A stretch of DNA of 9,169 bases from Sneathiella sp. (GCA_016765515.1 JAESPT010000109.1:1-9169), one strand, 5' to 3'. Shown: positions 1 through 5,874, numbered from the stretch's first letter. Program-made: numbers and translations. The notes: generated from the sequence alone by a model not told the origin.

Positions 1-423
1 CCCAAGAACCGGAATACCGCGCGACGTCAAAAACGCGATTGTCTCCACCATTTCTGTGCCGCCTTCCAACTTCACACCAGCGCAGTCCGTCTCCTGCATA
101 ACACGGGCCGCTGTCTCAAACGCTTGTTCTGGTGATTTCTGGTAACTGCCAAAGGGCAAGTCGACGATGATACAGGATGTAGCCGCGCCGCGCCGAACTG
201 CCTTCGCATGAGCAATCATCATCTCAACGGTGACGGACAACGTGCTTTTCATGCCATAAAGTACCATTCCCACAGAATCCCCAACCAACAACATATCGCA
301 GTGCGGATCCAGCAATCGGGCCATGGGGGTCGTATAAGCGGTCAAACAAACAAGGGGTGTCTGGTTTTTATGAGCTCTAATATCCTGAACGGACAGAGCC
401 TTTTCTCGGATGTGCACACTCAT
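1..423 (-). CDS. panB: 3-methyl-2-oxobutanoate hydroxymethyltransferase, N-terminal part (cut by window edge)
   Basis: PanB transfers a hydroxymethyl group from 5,10-methylenetetrahydrofolate to 2-oxoisovalerate, giving ketopantoate in the cytoplasmic pantothenate/CoA pathway. The 141 visible residues match the family N-terminal half: LLVGDSVGM (Asp49), the stretch [24 protein letters not shown] (Asp88) and GVKLEGG (Lys118, Glu120). Asp49 and Asp88 correspond to the Mg/substrate-binding Asp45 and Asp84 of the E. coli enzyme, and Glu120 to its catalytic Glu114. The start is the ATG at 421-423, preceded by GGAGAA at a good distance. The family is usually about 260-280 residues, so roughly the second half lies beyond base 1. 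The gene is transcribed away from the Nudix gene across a long AT-rich gap. panC often neighbours panB but is not visible here. Identification is near certain. Confidence 0.95.
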   Translation of the reverse strand, partial: MSVHIREKALSVQDIRAHKNQTPLVCLTAYTTPMARLLDPHCDMLLVGDSVGMVLYGMKSTLSVTVEMMIAHAKAVRRGAATSCIIVDLPFGSYQKSPEQAFETAARVMQETDCAGVKLEGGTEMVETIAFLTSRGIPVLG

Positions 424-579
424 CACATTCTCCTGAATTGGTACATAATTACTTTGCTGCGCATGCGAACAATAAGAATATCAGGAAACAAGATCAAGCA
501 TTAATTCTAATATAATGCATCAAATTTGAGTACTACGACACACATCACTATAACTTGGTAACTATAGATTTCATTATAT

Positions 580-597
580 GTTTGTCTTGAAACAAAC
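580..597. repeat. inverted repeat GTTTGT-N6-ACAAAC
   Basis: Perfect 6-bp arms around a 6-bp centre, in AT-rich DNA upstream of panB. A second dyad of similar design (TTTGTTT-N6-AAACAAA) lies 56 bp away centre to centre. The pair could be operator sites for one regulator, since no T-run follows either arm as a terminator would need. In DNA this AT-rich, chance occurrence is not excluded. Confidence 0.4.
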
Positions 598-634
598 AAT
601 ATTTATTTTTACTTATGATCTTCATCATCATTAG

Positions 635-654
635 TTTGTTTTATGTCAAACAAA
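635..654. repeat. inverted repeat TTTGTTT-N6-AAACAAA
   Basis: Perfect 7-bp arms with a 6-bp centre. It shares the TTTGT...ACAAA core and spacer length with the dyad at 580-597. It sits between panB and the Nudix gene and may be a regulator-binding site for either. No binding protein can be named from the sequence. Confidence 0.4.
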
Positions 655-936
655 ATTGAAAGAATGAATTAGATTATTAATCTGATCCCCATGACCTCAA
701 AGTCTATTTGTAGGATTGCATTGCCTAATGGCGACAACGACTAATGCCCCATGTCAATGGACCGATACAGTAAATGAACCACTAAACTTACCAGCAGTTT
801 TCATATTAATAGAATCCAAATTTCTCCAATTTTTGTGTAGCCACTACGTTAAGACGATATCTTGGTCTTGAATAAGAGCCTCTTTACTTCAATACTCCTT
901 CTTAAAAAACGTCTTCACATTCATTCGGAAACACTC

Positions 937-1353
937 ATGACAGTTAAAACAGAACAAGCGCCGCGTGTTGGTTGTGGCGCGTTAATCACAAATGAGAAAG
1001 GTGAAATTTTGCTTGTTAAACGACTGCGAGAGCCGGAGGCTGGCTTCTGGGGATTTCCTGGCGGAAAAGTGGACTTCGGCGAAACCATTGAAGCTGCCAT
1101 TTGCCGTGAAATTAAGGAGGAGCTGGGAATTCTCATTGAACTTCAAGAGCTTGCACATCTTGTAAATTATATTGATATTGATTTGGAGCAGCATTGGCTG
1201 GCGCCTGTCTATGACGCTATAATACTGTCCGGGGCCCCAAGAATTCAGGAGCCTCTGGCTTTATCCTCCTGTGCCTGGTTTGCCATTGACTGCCTGCCTG
1301 ATCAGATAACAGAGGCAACGCACCAAACGCTGGCTTCAAAAATAAAGCCTTGA
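937..1353 (+). CDS. Nudix hydrolase (nucleoside triphosphate/diphosphate pyrophosphohydrolase family)
   Basis: A 138-residue single-domain cytoplasmic enzyme. Nudix proteins cleave nucleoside diphosphates linked to another group X, using Mg bound by the Nudix box. The full signature GX5EX7REUXEEXGU is present at residues 43-65: Gly43, Glu49, Arg57-Glu58, Glu61-Glu62, Gly64. The preceding RVGCGALI strand and FWGFPGGKVDFGE segment resemble small NTP-directed members such as the NUDT15/MutT-like group, but the substrate cannot be fixed. I chose the ATG at 937, with GGAAA about 5 nt upstream. The frame continues to a TTG at 862, but that would add a non-conserved leader without a Shine-Dalgarno. 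The gene stands alone, converging on the VPLPA-CTERM gene with a shared terminator between them. The family is certain; the exact function is open. Confidence 0.92.
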   Translation: MTVKTEQAPRVGCGALITNEKGEILLVKRLREPEAGFWGFPGGKVDFGETIEAAICREIKEELGILIELQELAHLVNYIDIDLEQHWLAPVYDAIILSGAPRIQEPLALSSCAWFAIDCLPDQITEATHQTLASKIKP

Positions 1354-1365
1354 GAGGGGCAAAAA

Positions 1366-1388
1366 AAAGCTCCGATATTCGGAGCTTT
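1366..1388. terminator. bidirectional intrinsic terminator between convergent genes
   Basis: A perfect 10-bp stem (AAAGCTCCGA / TCGGAGCTTT) with a 3-nt loop. An eight-base A-run at 1361-1368 overlaps the left arm, so minus-strand transcripts from the VPLPA-CTERM gene meet the hairpin followed by eight U residues, a classic strong terminator. On the plus strand, for the Nudix gene, the U-run is only three bases, so termination is probably weaker. Position 13-35 bp after the Nudix stop and 44 bp past the opposing stop fits this role. Confidence 0.88.
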
Positions 1389-1431
1389 GAGTATATTATA
1401 TATTAGTGCATATGTTCGCTAAGTACATCTA

Positions 1432-2091
1432 TTAACTTTTACATTTGCGCCTCCATCCGAGCAAACCCAGAACAGCCAGGCCTGCCCCATAAAGAGGTAA
1501 CGCAGCAGGAAGCGGTATAACACCAGGCCCGCCGCCGCCAACATCACCTTCACCTAACGTGAAAGTGCTGTTGAGAGAGTCATTCCACTCTGTCCATTCG
1601 AATGTAGGATTGGCAATTTCTATGAACTCGAACATATAATCACCGGCAGCCAGTCCAGCAACGTTTACACCCTGCCAACCCGTAACCGGTCCGCAGGCAG
1701 GACAACTCGTAATATAGGAACTTGCAAAATTATTAACAAGTGGACTACCGGCAACACCATCGACACCGCTAGCATAGAAATTATTGGTTCCGTCTGCAAG
1801 ACCAACTGGCTTGCCTCCTTCTCCATCCCATTGGCTTAAATTGAACAATGTTGTTGTTGCCGGATACAGATTACCATTCACCCCGGTTAATCTTAGACTC
1901 CCTTCGTTAGGTACGTTTCCTGGAACATTATGTGTATAATTTCCCACCCAAAACGTGACTTCACCTGGGGCCGCAGCCGGAACGTACCCCAATGACACTG
2001 TGTGCGCCTGAACACTTGCCGCCAGCATAACAGTGCCAGCAGCAATCGCCGCGAGTAGTGTCTTTAGTTTTTTATGCTTGATCTTGGTCAT
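1432..2091 (-). CDS. VPLPA-CTERM sorting-signal exported protein of unknown function
   Basis: A 219-residue secreted protein. Residues 1-29 form a Sec signal peptide (basic start, hydrophobic core, cleavage likely after SVQA). The body has no domain I can name. A glycine-rich linker (about 182-190) leads to a C-terminal tripartite signal: the VIPLPAALPL motif, a short hydrophobic helix, then the basic tail GWRRK. This is the VPLPA variant of PEP-CTERM, recognised by exosortase-type transpeptidases that place proteins at the cell surface or in extracellular polymer. No exosortase gene is in the window. The predicted mature protein begins with His30 and has one other histidine (His54). It also has a CPAC pair (Cys130/Cys133) and Cys217 in the basic tail. 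The ATG start is preceded by AAGGAT at about 9 nt. It ends at a strong terminator and is probably monocistronic. Confidence 0.92.
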   Translation of the reverse strand: MTKIKHKKLKTLLAAIAAGTVMLAASVQAHTVSLGYVPAAAPGEVTFWVGNYTHNVPGNVPNEGSLRLTGVNGNLYPATTTLFNLSQWDGEGGKPVGLADGTNNFYASGVDGVAGSPLVNNFASSYITSCPACGPVTGWQGVNVAGLAAGDYMFEFIEIANPTFEWTEWNDSLNSTFTLGEGDVGGGGPGVIPLPAALPLYGAGLAVLGLLGWRRKCKS

Positions 2092-2399
2092 AAATTTTAT
2101 CCTTTTTTAGGGGAATTTGATTTAAAGGATCATGATTTCTTAGCATAGTATCTCTTTGAGATATCGAAATATTAGTAACATTTTAATATTCTAATTAATA
2201 TGATTTGTTATAAATTTATTCAATTTTACATATATTTATTACAATAGTTGTATGGATTGAAAATCTATAAAAGAGTGAGTTGTTAGAGATGGTTAACAGC
2301 AATGTCGTTAACCTTAACAGACGCGAATAAAGAGAAAATAGTTCACAAATAGGGTGGAAGTGATTCATGCATCACATCACCATCCGACAGATTATTTTG
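2092..2399 (-). other. AT-rich upstream region of the VPLPA-CTERM gene
   Basis: A 308-bp non-coding stretch, extremely AT-rich at 2160-2280. It contains a perfect GGTTAAC/GTTAACC dyad (2291-2313) and a small hairpin TATCTC-TTT-GAGATA (2149-2163) close to the gene start. GTGAT/ATCAC arms at 2360-2375 lie just after the S41 stop and lack a U-run. I see no good sigma-54 type TGGCAC-N5-TTGC element, although such promoters drive some PEP-CTERM genes in other bacteria. The length and composition suggest that the VPLPA-CTERM gene has its own promoter rather than reading through from the S41 gene. Confidence 0.55.
2291..2313. promoter_or_regulatory. candidate operator: GGTTAAC-N9-GTTAACC dyad
   Basis: Perfect 7-bp inverted arms separated by 9 bp, with extra TGTTAG/TTAACAG half-site-like sequence on each side. 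It lies about 200 bp upstream of the VPLPA-CTERM start, on the promoter side of that gene. The symmetry and helical spacing fit a dimeric regulator, but I cannot assign a family. It is not followed by a T-run, which argues against a terminator. Confidence 0.4.
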
Positions 2400-3248
2400 T
2401 TATTTTTCGTCTTCTGGACGATCTGGCAGCAATCCTCCAGCCAAACCAATACCGGGGATTTCAACCCGCTCGGCAGGAACAAGTAATCGCCAATCATGGT
2501 TAACCGGAATGACGCGGAGCAAATAGTTTTTACCGAATGTTTTTCCGCCCACAAGCTGTGCATTGGCGTGAACTTTTAGTAATGCAGCCAAAATTTCGGC
2601 ACTACTTTTTGTTTTCAGCCCGATCAGGATTTGTAAAGGCACATTTTTAAATATGGGTGTCTTGTCAGGCACAGGTAAAATACTCGTCCCTGCCCGGCCG
2701 GAGAGAAGAACTGCATTATCGATAGCACCGGTGAATAAAGAGGTCACACGCAGCATTCGATCCACATCACCGCCCGGATTACGGCGAAGATCCAAAATAA
2801 GCTGCCTTATTGGTCGTCGGGTTTTTCGAATATTTGCTGCAACCTTCTTTAATTCGAAAACCACTTTCCGACCAAATCGCGACAAAACAAGGGTCAACAC
2901 TCCCTGATCGTCGAACGTATAATTTTTTATAGATTTGACAGACGTCACCATACGAATTCGATCTGAACTGGGATGGCGAACTTTTTCCAGTATGGCTCTG
3001 GGTCCAAGAAGCTGGGACAGGATACGGCCTGCACAGAGGGTGTTTGCACCACAAGCAGCCGTCATATCTTTAACAGTAGGCAGATCGTCTGGAGAGATAG
3101 CCTGAACGGTAGAGACGATCCGCTCAAGCGATCCTCCTGCCAGGGCTGTGCCTGGCAGGAAGAAGACAAGAACAAACGCTAAGACACGCTTAGTGACAAT
3201 AGTTGAGAGCACCAACGATATGCGCTCCCCAAGGCTCGTCCCCCACAT
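2400..3248 (-). CDS. exported S41-family (C-terminal processing) peptidase without PDZ domain
   Basis: A 282-residue protein with an N-terminal signal peptide (hydrophobic core about 21-37, cleavage near TALA), so probably periplasmic. The S41 protease core is recognisable: QLILDLRRNPGGDVDRM (149-165), TKSSAEILAALL (213-224) and VGGKTFGKNYLLRV (233-246). Aligned with E. coli Tsp, Ser215 and Lys240 fall on the catalytic Ser430/Lys455 pair with the same 25-residue spacing. The position of Tsp Asp441 is Val226 here. There is no PDZ domain, and the protein is shorter than typical CtpA/Tsp. Cys66 and Cys72 could form a disulfide. The reading frame overlaps the beta-propeller gene by 59 bp from ATG 3248. 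TTG 3215 or GTG 3212, nearer a GGGGAG, would give a more normal signal peptide and a shorter overlap. Translational coupling with the propeller is likely, under the same B12 riboswitch. Confidence 0.87.
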   Translation of the reverse strand: MWGTSLGERISLVLSTIVTKRVLAFVLVFFLPGTALAGGSLERIVSTVQAISPDDLPTVKDMTAACGANTLCAGRILSQLLGPRAILEKVRHPSSDRIRMVTSVKSIKNYTFDDQGVLTLVLSRFGRKVVFELKKVAANIRKTRRPIRQLILDLRRNPGGDVDRMLRVTSLFTGAIDNAVLLSGRAGTSILPVPDKTPIFKNVPLQILIGLKTKSSAEILAALLKVHANAQLVGGKTFGKNYLLRVIPVNHDWRLLVPAERVEIPGIGLAGGLLPDRPEDEK

Positions 3249-4359
3249 TGGTGATCTTTTTGATCAGTGTACGAGTTTTGGTATCAATCACCGCAACTTC
3301 ATTTGTACCGCTCAAAGCGACATAAAGTTTGGTTCCGTCTGGCGTGGTCACACCGGTTTCCGGCGTACCGCCTGGAATGTCGATCACACCGACATTTTCC
3401 ATTTTCACAAGATCAATAACGGTAATGGTGTTGCTACCGCGGCCAATAACAAAAGCGGTGGTATCAAACCAGCCCGTATTAACGCCGGTCATATCTTCAG
3501 ATCCCTTCAACCGAGCCACTTCCTTAAAAGGGGCCGTTGTTGAGAAGATAGAAACTGTTTCATCACCATTGTTCGGCACAATCATATATTTGCCGTCGCC
3601 TGAGGCAAACGCACGCCAGGGGCTGTCACCCAGTTTCATCGTCGCGAGTTTTTCCTGAGTATTCAAATCGAAAACAGCCATATTGTCGCCGTCACCGAAA
3701 GCGGCAAAGCCCAAGCGTCCATCGGGAGTGCTGGTGACATTGAGAATGCCCTGATGTTCTTCATCATTACCGAGGGATGCCAACGCTTGGCTATCGCCAA
3801 TACCAAGTTCAGCAACAACTTTACCGGCAGCAACATCAATCACACTCATGAAGTTGGCACCGAGGTTACCCACATAGACCTTTGATCCGTCAGCGCTGAA
3901 CGTCATGTTATGAGGTTCGTGCAATCCGGCAATACGAGTCAGTTCAACATGACCGCGCAAATCAACCAGAGACACAGTCCCTTCGCCAATATTACCGATT
4001 GCAAGGGTGTCGCCAGCAGGGCTGATTTCCATATGCTCAGGCTCGTTGCCGAGCGCAATAGTAGCCACTTCCTGCAATGTGCGAAGATCGATGATGGAGA
4101 TCGTATTATCTTCGGTGTTACTTGTGATCATCTTGCCAAGTGTCTTGGACACGGCAACCTGATGCGGGACATTTCCAACAGGAACAGTCGCAATGACTTC
4201 ATCTGTCCGGCTGTCGATAATGGCAACATCCGCAGAGGAACGATTGGGAACGAAAATATAATTGTCGAGACTGCCTTCGAGAGCAGAAGCGGGTTGAACG
4301 GCGAATGACGCCAGAAGAGCTGCACCTGCGGCAACTCCGAGAAGAGTTTTTTTAAACAT
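3190..4359 (-). CDS. secreted YVTN-repeat beta-propeller protein (YncE-like)
   Basis: A 389-residue protein with a Sec signal peptide (about 1-27, cleavage near PASA), so periplasmic or secreted. The mature part is a run of roughly 40-45-residue YVTN-type blades. Each has a strand like SIIDLRT or AVIDTKT, then a GNxP/GDxP turn, then a PDG/ADG turn and a KxYV strand, about seven blades in all. Such propellers occur in YncE, surface-layer proteins and cytochrome d1-like proteins; the ligand here is unknown. Histidines recur in the blade turns (His66, His109, His150, His202), and the protein ends Asn-Tyr-Cys-His. The ATG at 4359 is 10 nt from AAGGAG; a GTG at 4365 in the same frame is only 4 nt from it. 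It is the first gene downstream of a cobalamin riboswitch and overlaps the S41 peptidase gene. The fold assignment is sure; the function is not. Confidence 0.9.
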   Translation of the reverse strand: MFKKTLLGVAAGAALLASFAVQPASALEGSLDNYIFVPNRSSADVAIIDSRTDEVIATVPVGNVPHQVAVSKTLGKMITSNTEDNTISIIDLRTLQEVATIALGNEPEHMEISPAGDTLAIGNIGEGTVSLVDLRGHVELTRIAGLHEPHNMTFSADGSKVYVGNLGANFMSVIDVAAGKVVAELGIGDSQALASLGNDEEHQGILNVTSTPDGRLGFAAFGDGDNMAVFDLNTQEKLATMKLGDSPWRAFASGDGKYMIVPNNGDETVSIFSTTAPFKEVARLKGSEDMTGVNTGWFDTTAFVIGRGSNTITVIDLVKMENVGVIDIPGGTPETGVTTPDGTKLYVALSGTNEVAVIDTKTRTLIKKITNVGDEPWGAHIVGALNYCH

Positions 4360-4474
4360 AAACACGGGACTCCTTGTTTATACCAGAGTGACCGTGCCAC
4401 CGCGCGACTGAGCCAAAGGTTATCGGCTTATTCCTCCAACCCTCATTCGGAACACCCCGTTCCTAGCCATCGCA

Positions 4475-4675
4475 GTAGGCACATTATAACGGCAGGTCTC
4501 CTGACTTACGGGTCGTTGTCTTAAGCCAGCCTTCCCGGTTTCCCAGTGGCATAATCGGCTCGAACTCTCCGCTCACAGTTACGGGGGTAGCTACGGATTT
4601 GGTCCCTGATGGGTACGCCTCACCGTATTCCCTTTTAATCTCCTAGGCATCCACCATCGGAGAACCATCGCCTAC
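4475..4675 (-). promoter_or_regulatory. cobalamin (B12) riboswitch
   Basis: Read on the minus strand, the conserved blocks of the AdoCbl-type riboswitch appear in order. GGGAATACGGTGAGG comes first (around 4616-4630), then CCCCCGTAACTGTGAGCG (4570-4587), GCCACTG (4544-4550), a GGGAAGGC segment, and the B12 box AGTCAGGAGACCTGCC (4491-4506). GTAGGC and GCCTAC at the two ends (4670-4675 and 4475-4480) can pair as a closing helix. The element lies in the leader of the beta-propeller/S41 pair, about 100 nt before the AAGGAG of the first gene. The usual action is to lower expression when cobalamin is plentiful. I cannot resolve whether control is by termination or by hiding the ribosome-binding site. 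A GGAAC/GTTCC hairpin (4449-4463) lies in the platform region, without a U-run. Confidence 0.95.
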
Positions 4676-4676
4676 G

Positions 4677-4704
4677 AAAATACACGTAAAGGTAAAGCCG
4701 TCAA
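4677..4704 (-). promoter_or_regulatory. sigma-70-like promoter for the riboswitch transcript
   Basis: On the minus strand TTGACG (4699-4704) and TATTTT (4677-4682) are separated by 16 bp, a good match to -35/-10 elements, immediately upstream of the riboswitch. The predicted start near 4670 would fall inside the outermost possible P1 strand. Either that terminal pairing is not used, or another start further upstream exists. Confidence 0.6.
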
Positions 4705-4805
4705 TTGAACTTTGAACGAAGCGCTATTTAATTTTCAAATCCACTCTAACTATGGATGAAAAAGACTATTTGGACGCTCGTTCATTTATGTTCCTGATGG
4801 TCTCA

Positions 4806-4848
4806 CCTTCTGCCATAAAAGGATTTCAAAGACCGAACTGGCAGAAGG
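4806..4848. repeat. perfect 10-bp inverted repeat after the DUF6428 stop codon
   Basis: CCTTCTGCCA at 4806-4815 and TGGCAGAAGG at 4839-4848 are exact reverse complements with a 23-nt spacer. On the minus strand the repeat starts 1 nt after the DUF6428 stop, so it could form the 3' end of that mRNA. No U-run follows, so it is not a typical intrinsic terminator. Alternatives are a factor-dependent end, an mRNA-stabilising hairpin or a small mobile-element remnant. Confidence 0.5.
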
Positions 4849-4849
4849 A

Positions 4850-5362
4850 CTACGCTGCGCAGCAGATTGAAGATTTGGATCCGCAACATCCAGAAGAGGC
4901 CGACAAATCAGACGCTTGTGCATTTTCCAGCCACTTTTTCCTGGGTTTACAAGCCGCAGCGGCACCGCCCAACTGGATCTTTATTCTGTCCCCGTCTATT
5001 TGAACAGAACTCACGGACAGTTTTCGGATCGGACCATTGCCGGGCGCATATTCAAACCATAACGCACCGTCTGCCAACGCAGGGACGGTCTCGATACTGG
5101 CCGTTGCAATTTGAGAGAATTTAAAGGCAGTCATATGCTCCCCTTTTATAGACTGCGGTCCATCGAGAAGCTGGATGATGGTTTCCGTCCATTCTGAGAG
5201 ATTTCTTCCGCAATCAATAGATCTGACGGCTGCACTTTTTAACTCCGTCACATGATAGTCCGGATTGATCTCTTTGCCGTTATTACTGAAAACCAATTGG
5301 GAATTATCTTTATCCTGAAGAACCTTCAAAAAATCTTTCAACGTTGATATTGTTTTAATCAT
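4850..5362 (-). CDS. DUF6428 family protein, ArsR-associated
   Basis: A 170-residue soluble protein without signal peptide. The N-terminal half carries the family pattern: a short helical start, LVFSNNGKEINPDYHVTELK (23-42), then VRSIDCGRNLSEWTETIIQL (46-65), which I recognise as DUF6428. The proteins of this family are commonly encoded next to ArsR-type regulators; their biochemical role is not known. The C-terminal end is cysteine-rich, with CCGSKSSICC (159-168), plus Cys51 and Cys138. This is reminiscent of thiol/arsenite or metal binding, but that is inference. The gene is divergent from arsR with only 49 bp between starts, so both probably share an operator. ATG 5362 has a GGATA five bases upstream. 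A perfect inverted repeat follows the stop codon. Confidence 0.85.
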   Translation of the reverse strand: MIKTISTLKDFLKVLQDKDNSQLVFSNNGKEINPDYHVTELKSAAVRSIDCGRNLSEWTETIIQLLDGPQSIKGEHMTAFKFSQIATASIETVPALADGALWFEYAPGNGPIRKLSVSSVQIDGDRIKIQLGGAAAACKPRKKWLENAQASDLSASSGCCGSKSSICCAA

Positions 5363-5385
5363 GGTATATCCAATAAATAGTACAC

Positions 5386-5409
5386 TTCAATATTTCAAGA
5401 GTTATTGAA
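5386..5409. promoter_or_regulatory. probable ArsR operator in the divergent arsR/DUF6428 intergenic region
   Basis: TTCAATA (5386-5392) and TATTGAA (5403-5409) form a perfect 7-bp inverted repeat with a 10-bp centre, ending 2 bp before the arsR start codon. It overlaps the likely ribosome-binding AAGAG of arsR. ArsR-family repressors bind imperfect TTCAA/TTGAA-type dyads in such positions. Binding here would block both divergent genes. Confidence 0.65.
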
Positions 5410-5411
5410 TT

Positions 5412-5744
5412 ATGAATGAGAGTCAAGTTATAAAAGCGCTGAGTGCGCTTGCCCAGGAAACACGCTTGCAAATAATCCGCTATCTTGTCGCATGCGGCAA
5501 AGACGGTGCAGCTGCCGGTACGATTGGCGAAGAAGTTAATTCCAGCGCGTCCCGCCTCTCCTTTCACCTAAACATTCTGGAGAATGCGGGCTTGGTGACA
5601 TCGAAGCGGGTATCACGCCGCATTTTTTACTCAGCAAGTTATGAACAGATGGGCGGAATGATCGGATATCTCCTGGAAGATTGTTGTGGCAATCACCCCG
5701 AAGTTACATCCTGCTGCATGCCGGGAACTTCAAATATTTCTTAG
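5412..5744 (+). CDS. arsR: ArsR/SmtB family metalloregulator
   Basis: A 110-residue winged helix-turn-helix repressor. The N-terminal helix IKALSALAQETRLQIIRYLV and the recognition region SSASRLSFHLNILENAGLV (44-62), followed by the wing SKRVSRRIFYSA, are typical of the ArsR family. These repressors leave DNA when arsenite or a metal binds. There is no central CxC site of the E. coli type. Instead a C-terminal set, Cys91-Cys92 and Cys101-Cys102, resembles the C-terminal arsenite sites of AfArsR-like proteins; Cys28 is additional. As(III) sensing is therefore likely but inferred. The gene is divergent from the DUF6428 gene across a 49-bp gap with a dyad operator. No arsenite pump or arsenate reductase gene follows; the next gene is a methyltransferase 168 bp away. 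ATG 5412 is the only sensible start. Confidence 0.93.
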   Translation: MNESQVIKALSALAQETRLQIIRYLVACGKDGAAAGTIGEEVNSSASRLSFHLNILENAGLVTSKRVSRRIFYSASYEQMGGMIGYLLEDCCGNHPEVTSCCMPGTSNIS

Positions 5745-5756
5745 AAAGAGATTGCC

Positions 5757-5783
5757 CAATATCCGGATCATTGATGGTTTTTT
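5757..5783 (+). terminator. possible weak intrinsic terminator after arsR
   Basis: A short imperfect hairpin (CCAAT ... ATTGATGG arms around a CCGG centre) is followed by TTTTTT at 5778-5783, 13-40 bp after the arsR stop. The stem is short and interrupted, so the call is tentative. It would separate arsR from the methyltransferase gene. Confidence 0.35.
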
Positions 5784-5874
5784 AACAGATCAGTGATTAC
5801 GATGCCTATTAGTATCAGCGCCCGATAAACAACTTAAAGGTTTAAAAAGACGATACTCATCCTTAAATAAGGGT

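Larger units (their letters stand above)
424..936. other. AT-rich intergenic region between divergent panB and Nudix genes
   Basis: About 510 bp separate the two start codons and no convincing gene is present. Small open frames here have no ribosome-binding site and no recognisable product. The 480-660 stretch is very AT-rich and carries two related inverted repeats, listed separately. The region must hold the promoters for both flanking genes, but I cannot choose convincing -35/-10 pairs. A weak candidate for the Nudix gene is TTGTGT at 833-838 with GATATC at 856-861 (17-bp spacer). Confidence 0.6.

Noticed and set aside
208..504. Plus-strand open frame of 98 codons
   Set aside because: It lies antisense to panB, whose conserved motifs prove the minus strand is coding. 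The product has no recognisable features.
862..936. Longer Nudix start at TTG 862
   Set aside because: No ribosome-binding site, non-conserved leader residues, and a better ATG at 937 directly before the conserved domain.
2360..2375. GTGAT/ATCAC hairpin as a terminator for the S41 gene
   Set aside because: Only 5 bp of stem and no following U-run on the minus strand.
2653..3543. Several plus-strand open frames across the S41 and propeller genes
   Set aside because: They are antisense shadows of genes with clear domain signatures and signal peptides on the minus strand.
4128..4400. Minus-strand 90-codon frame starting in the riboswitch leader
   Set aside because: It overlaps the propeller start in another frame. 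Its composition is just the frame-shifted signal peptide region, with no Shine-Dalgarno.
4752..5003. Plus-strand 83-codon frame
   Set aside because: It runs antisense through the inverted repeat and the DUF6428 gene. No ribosome-binding site or known family.
5355..5567. Minus-strand frame overlapping arsR
   Set aside because: Antisense to the well supported arsR coding sequence and spans the operator.
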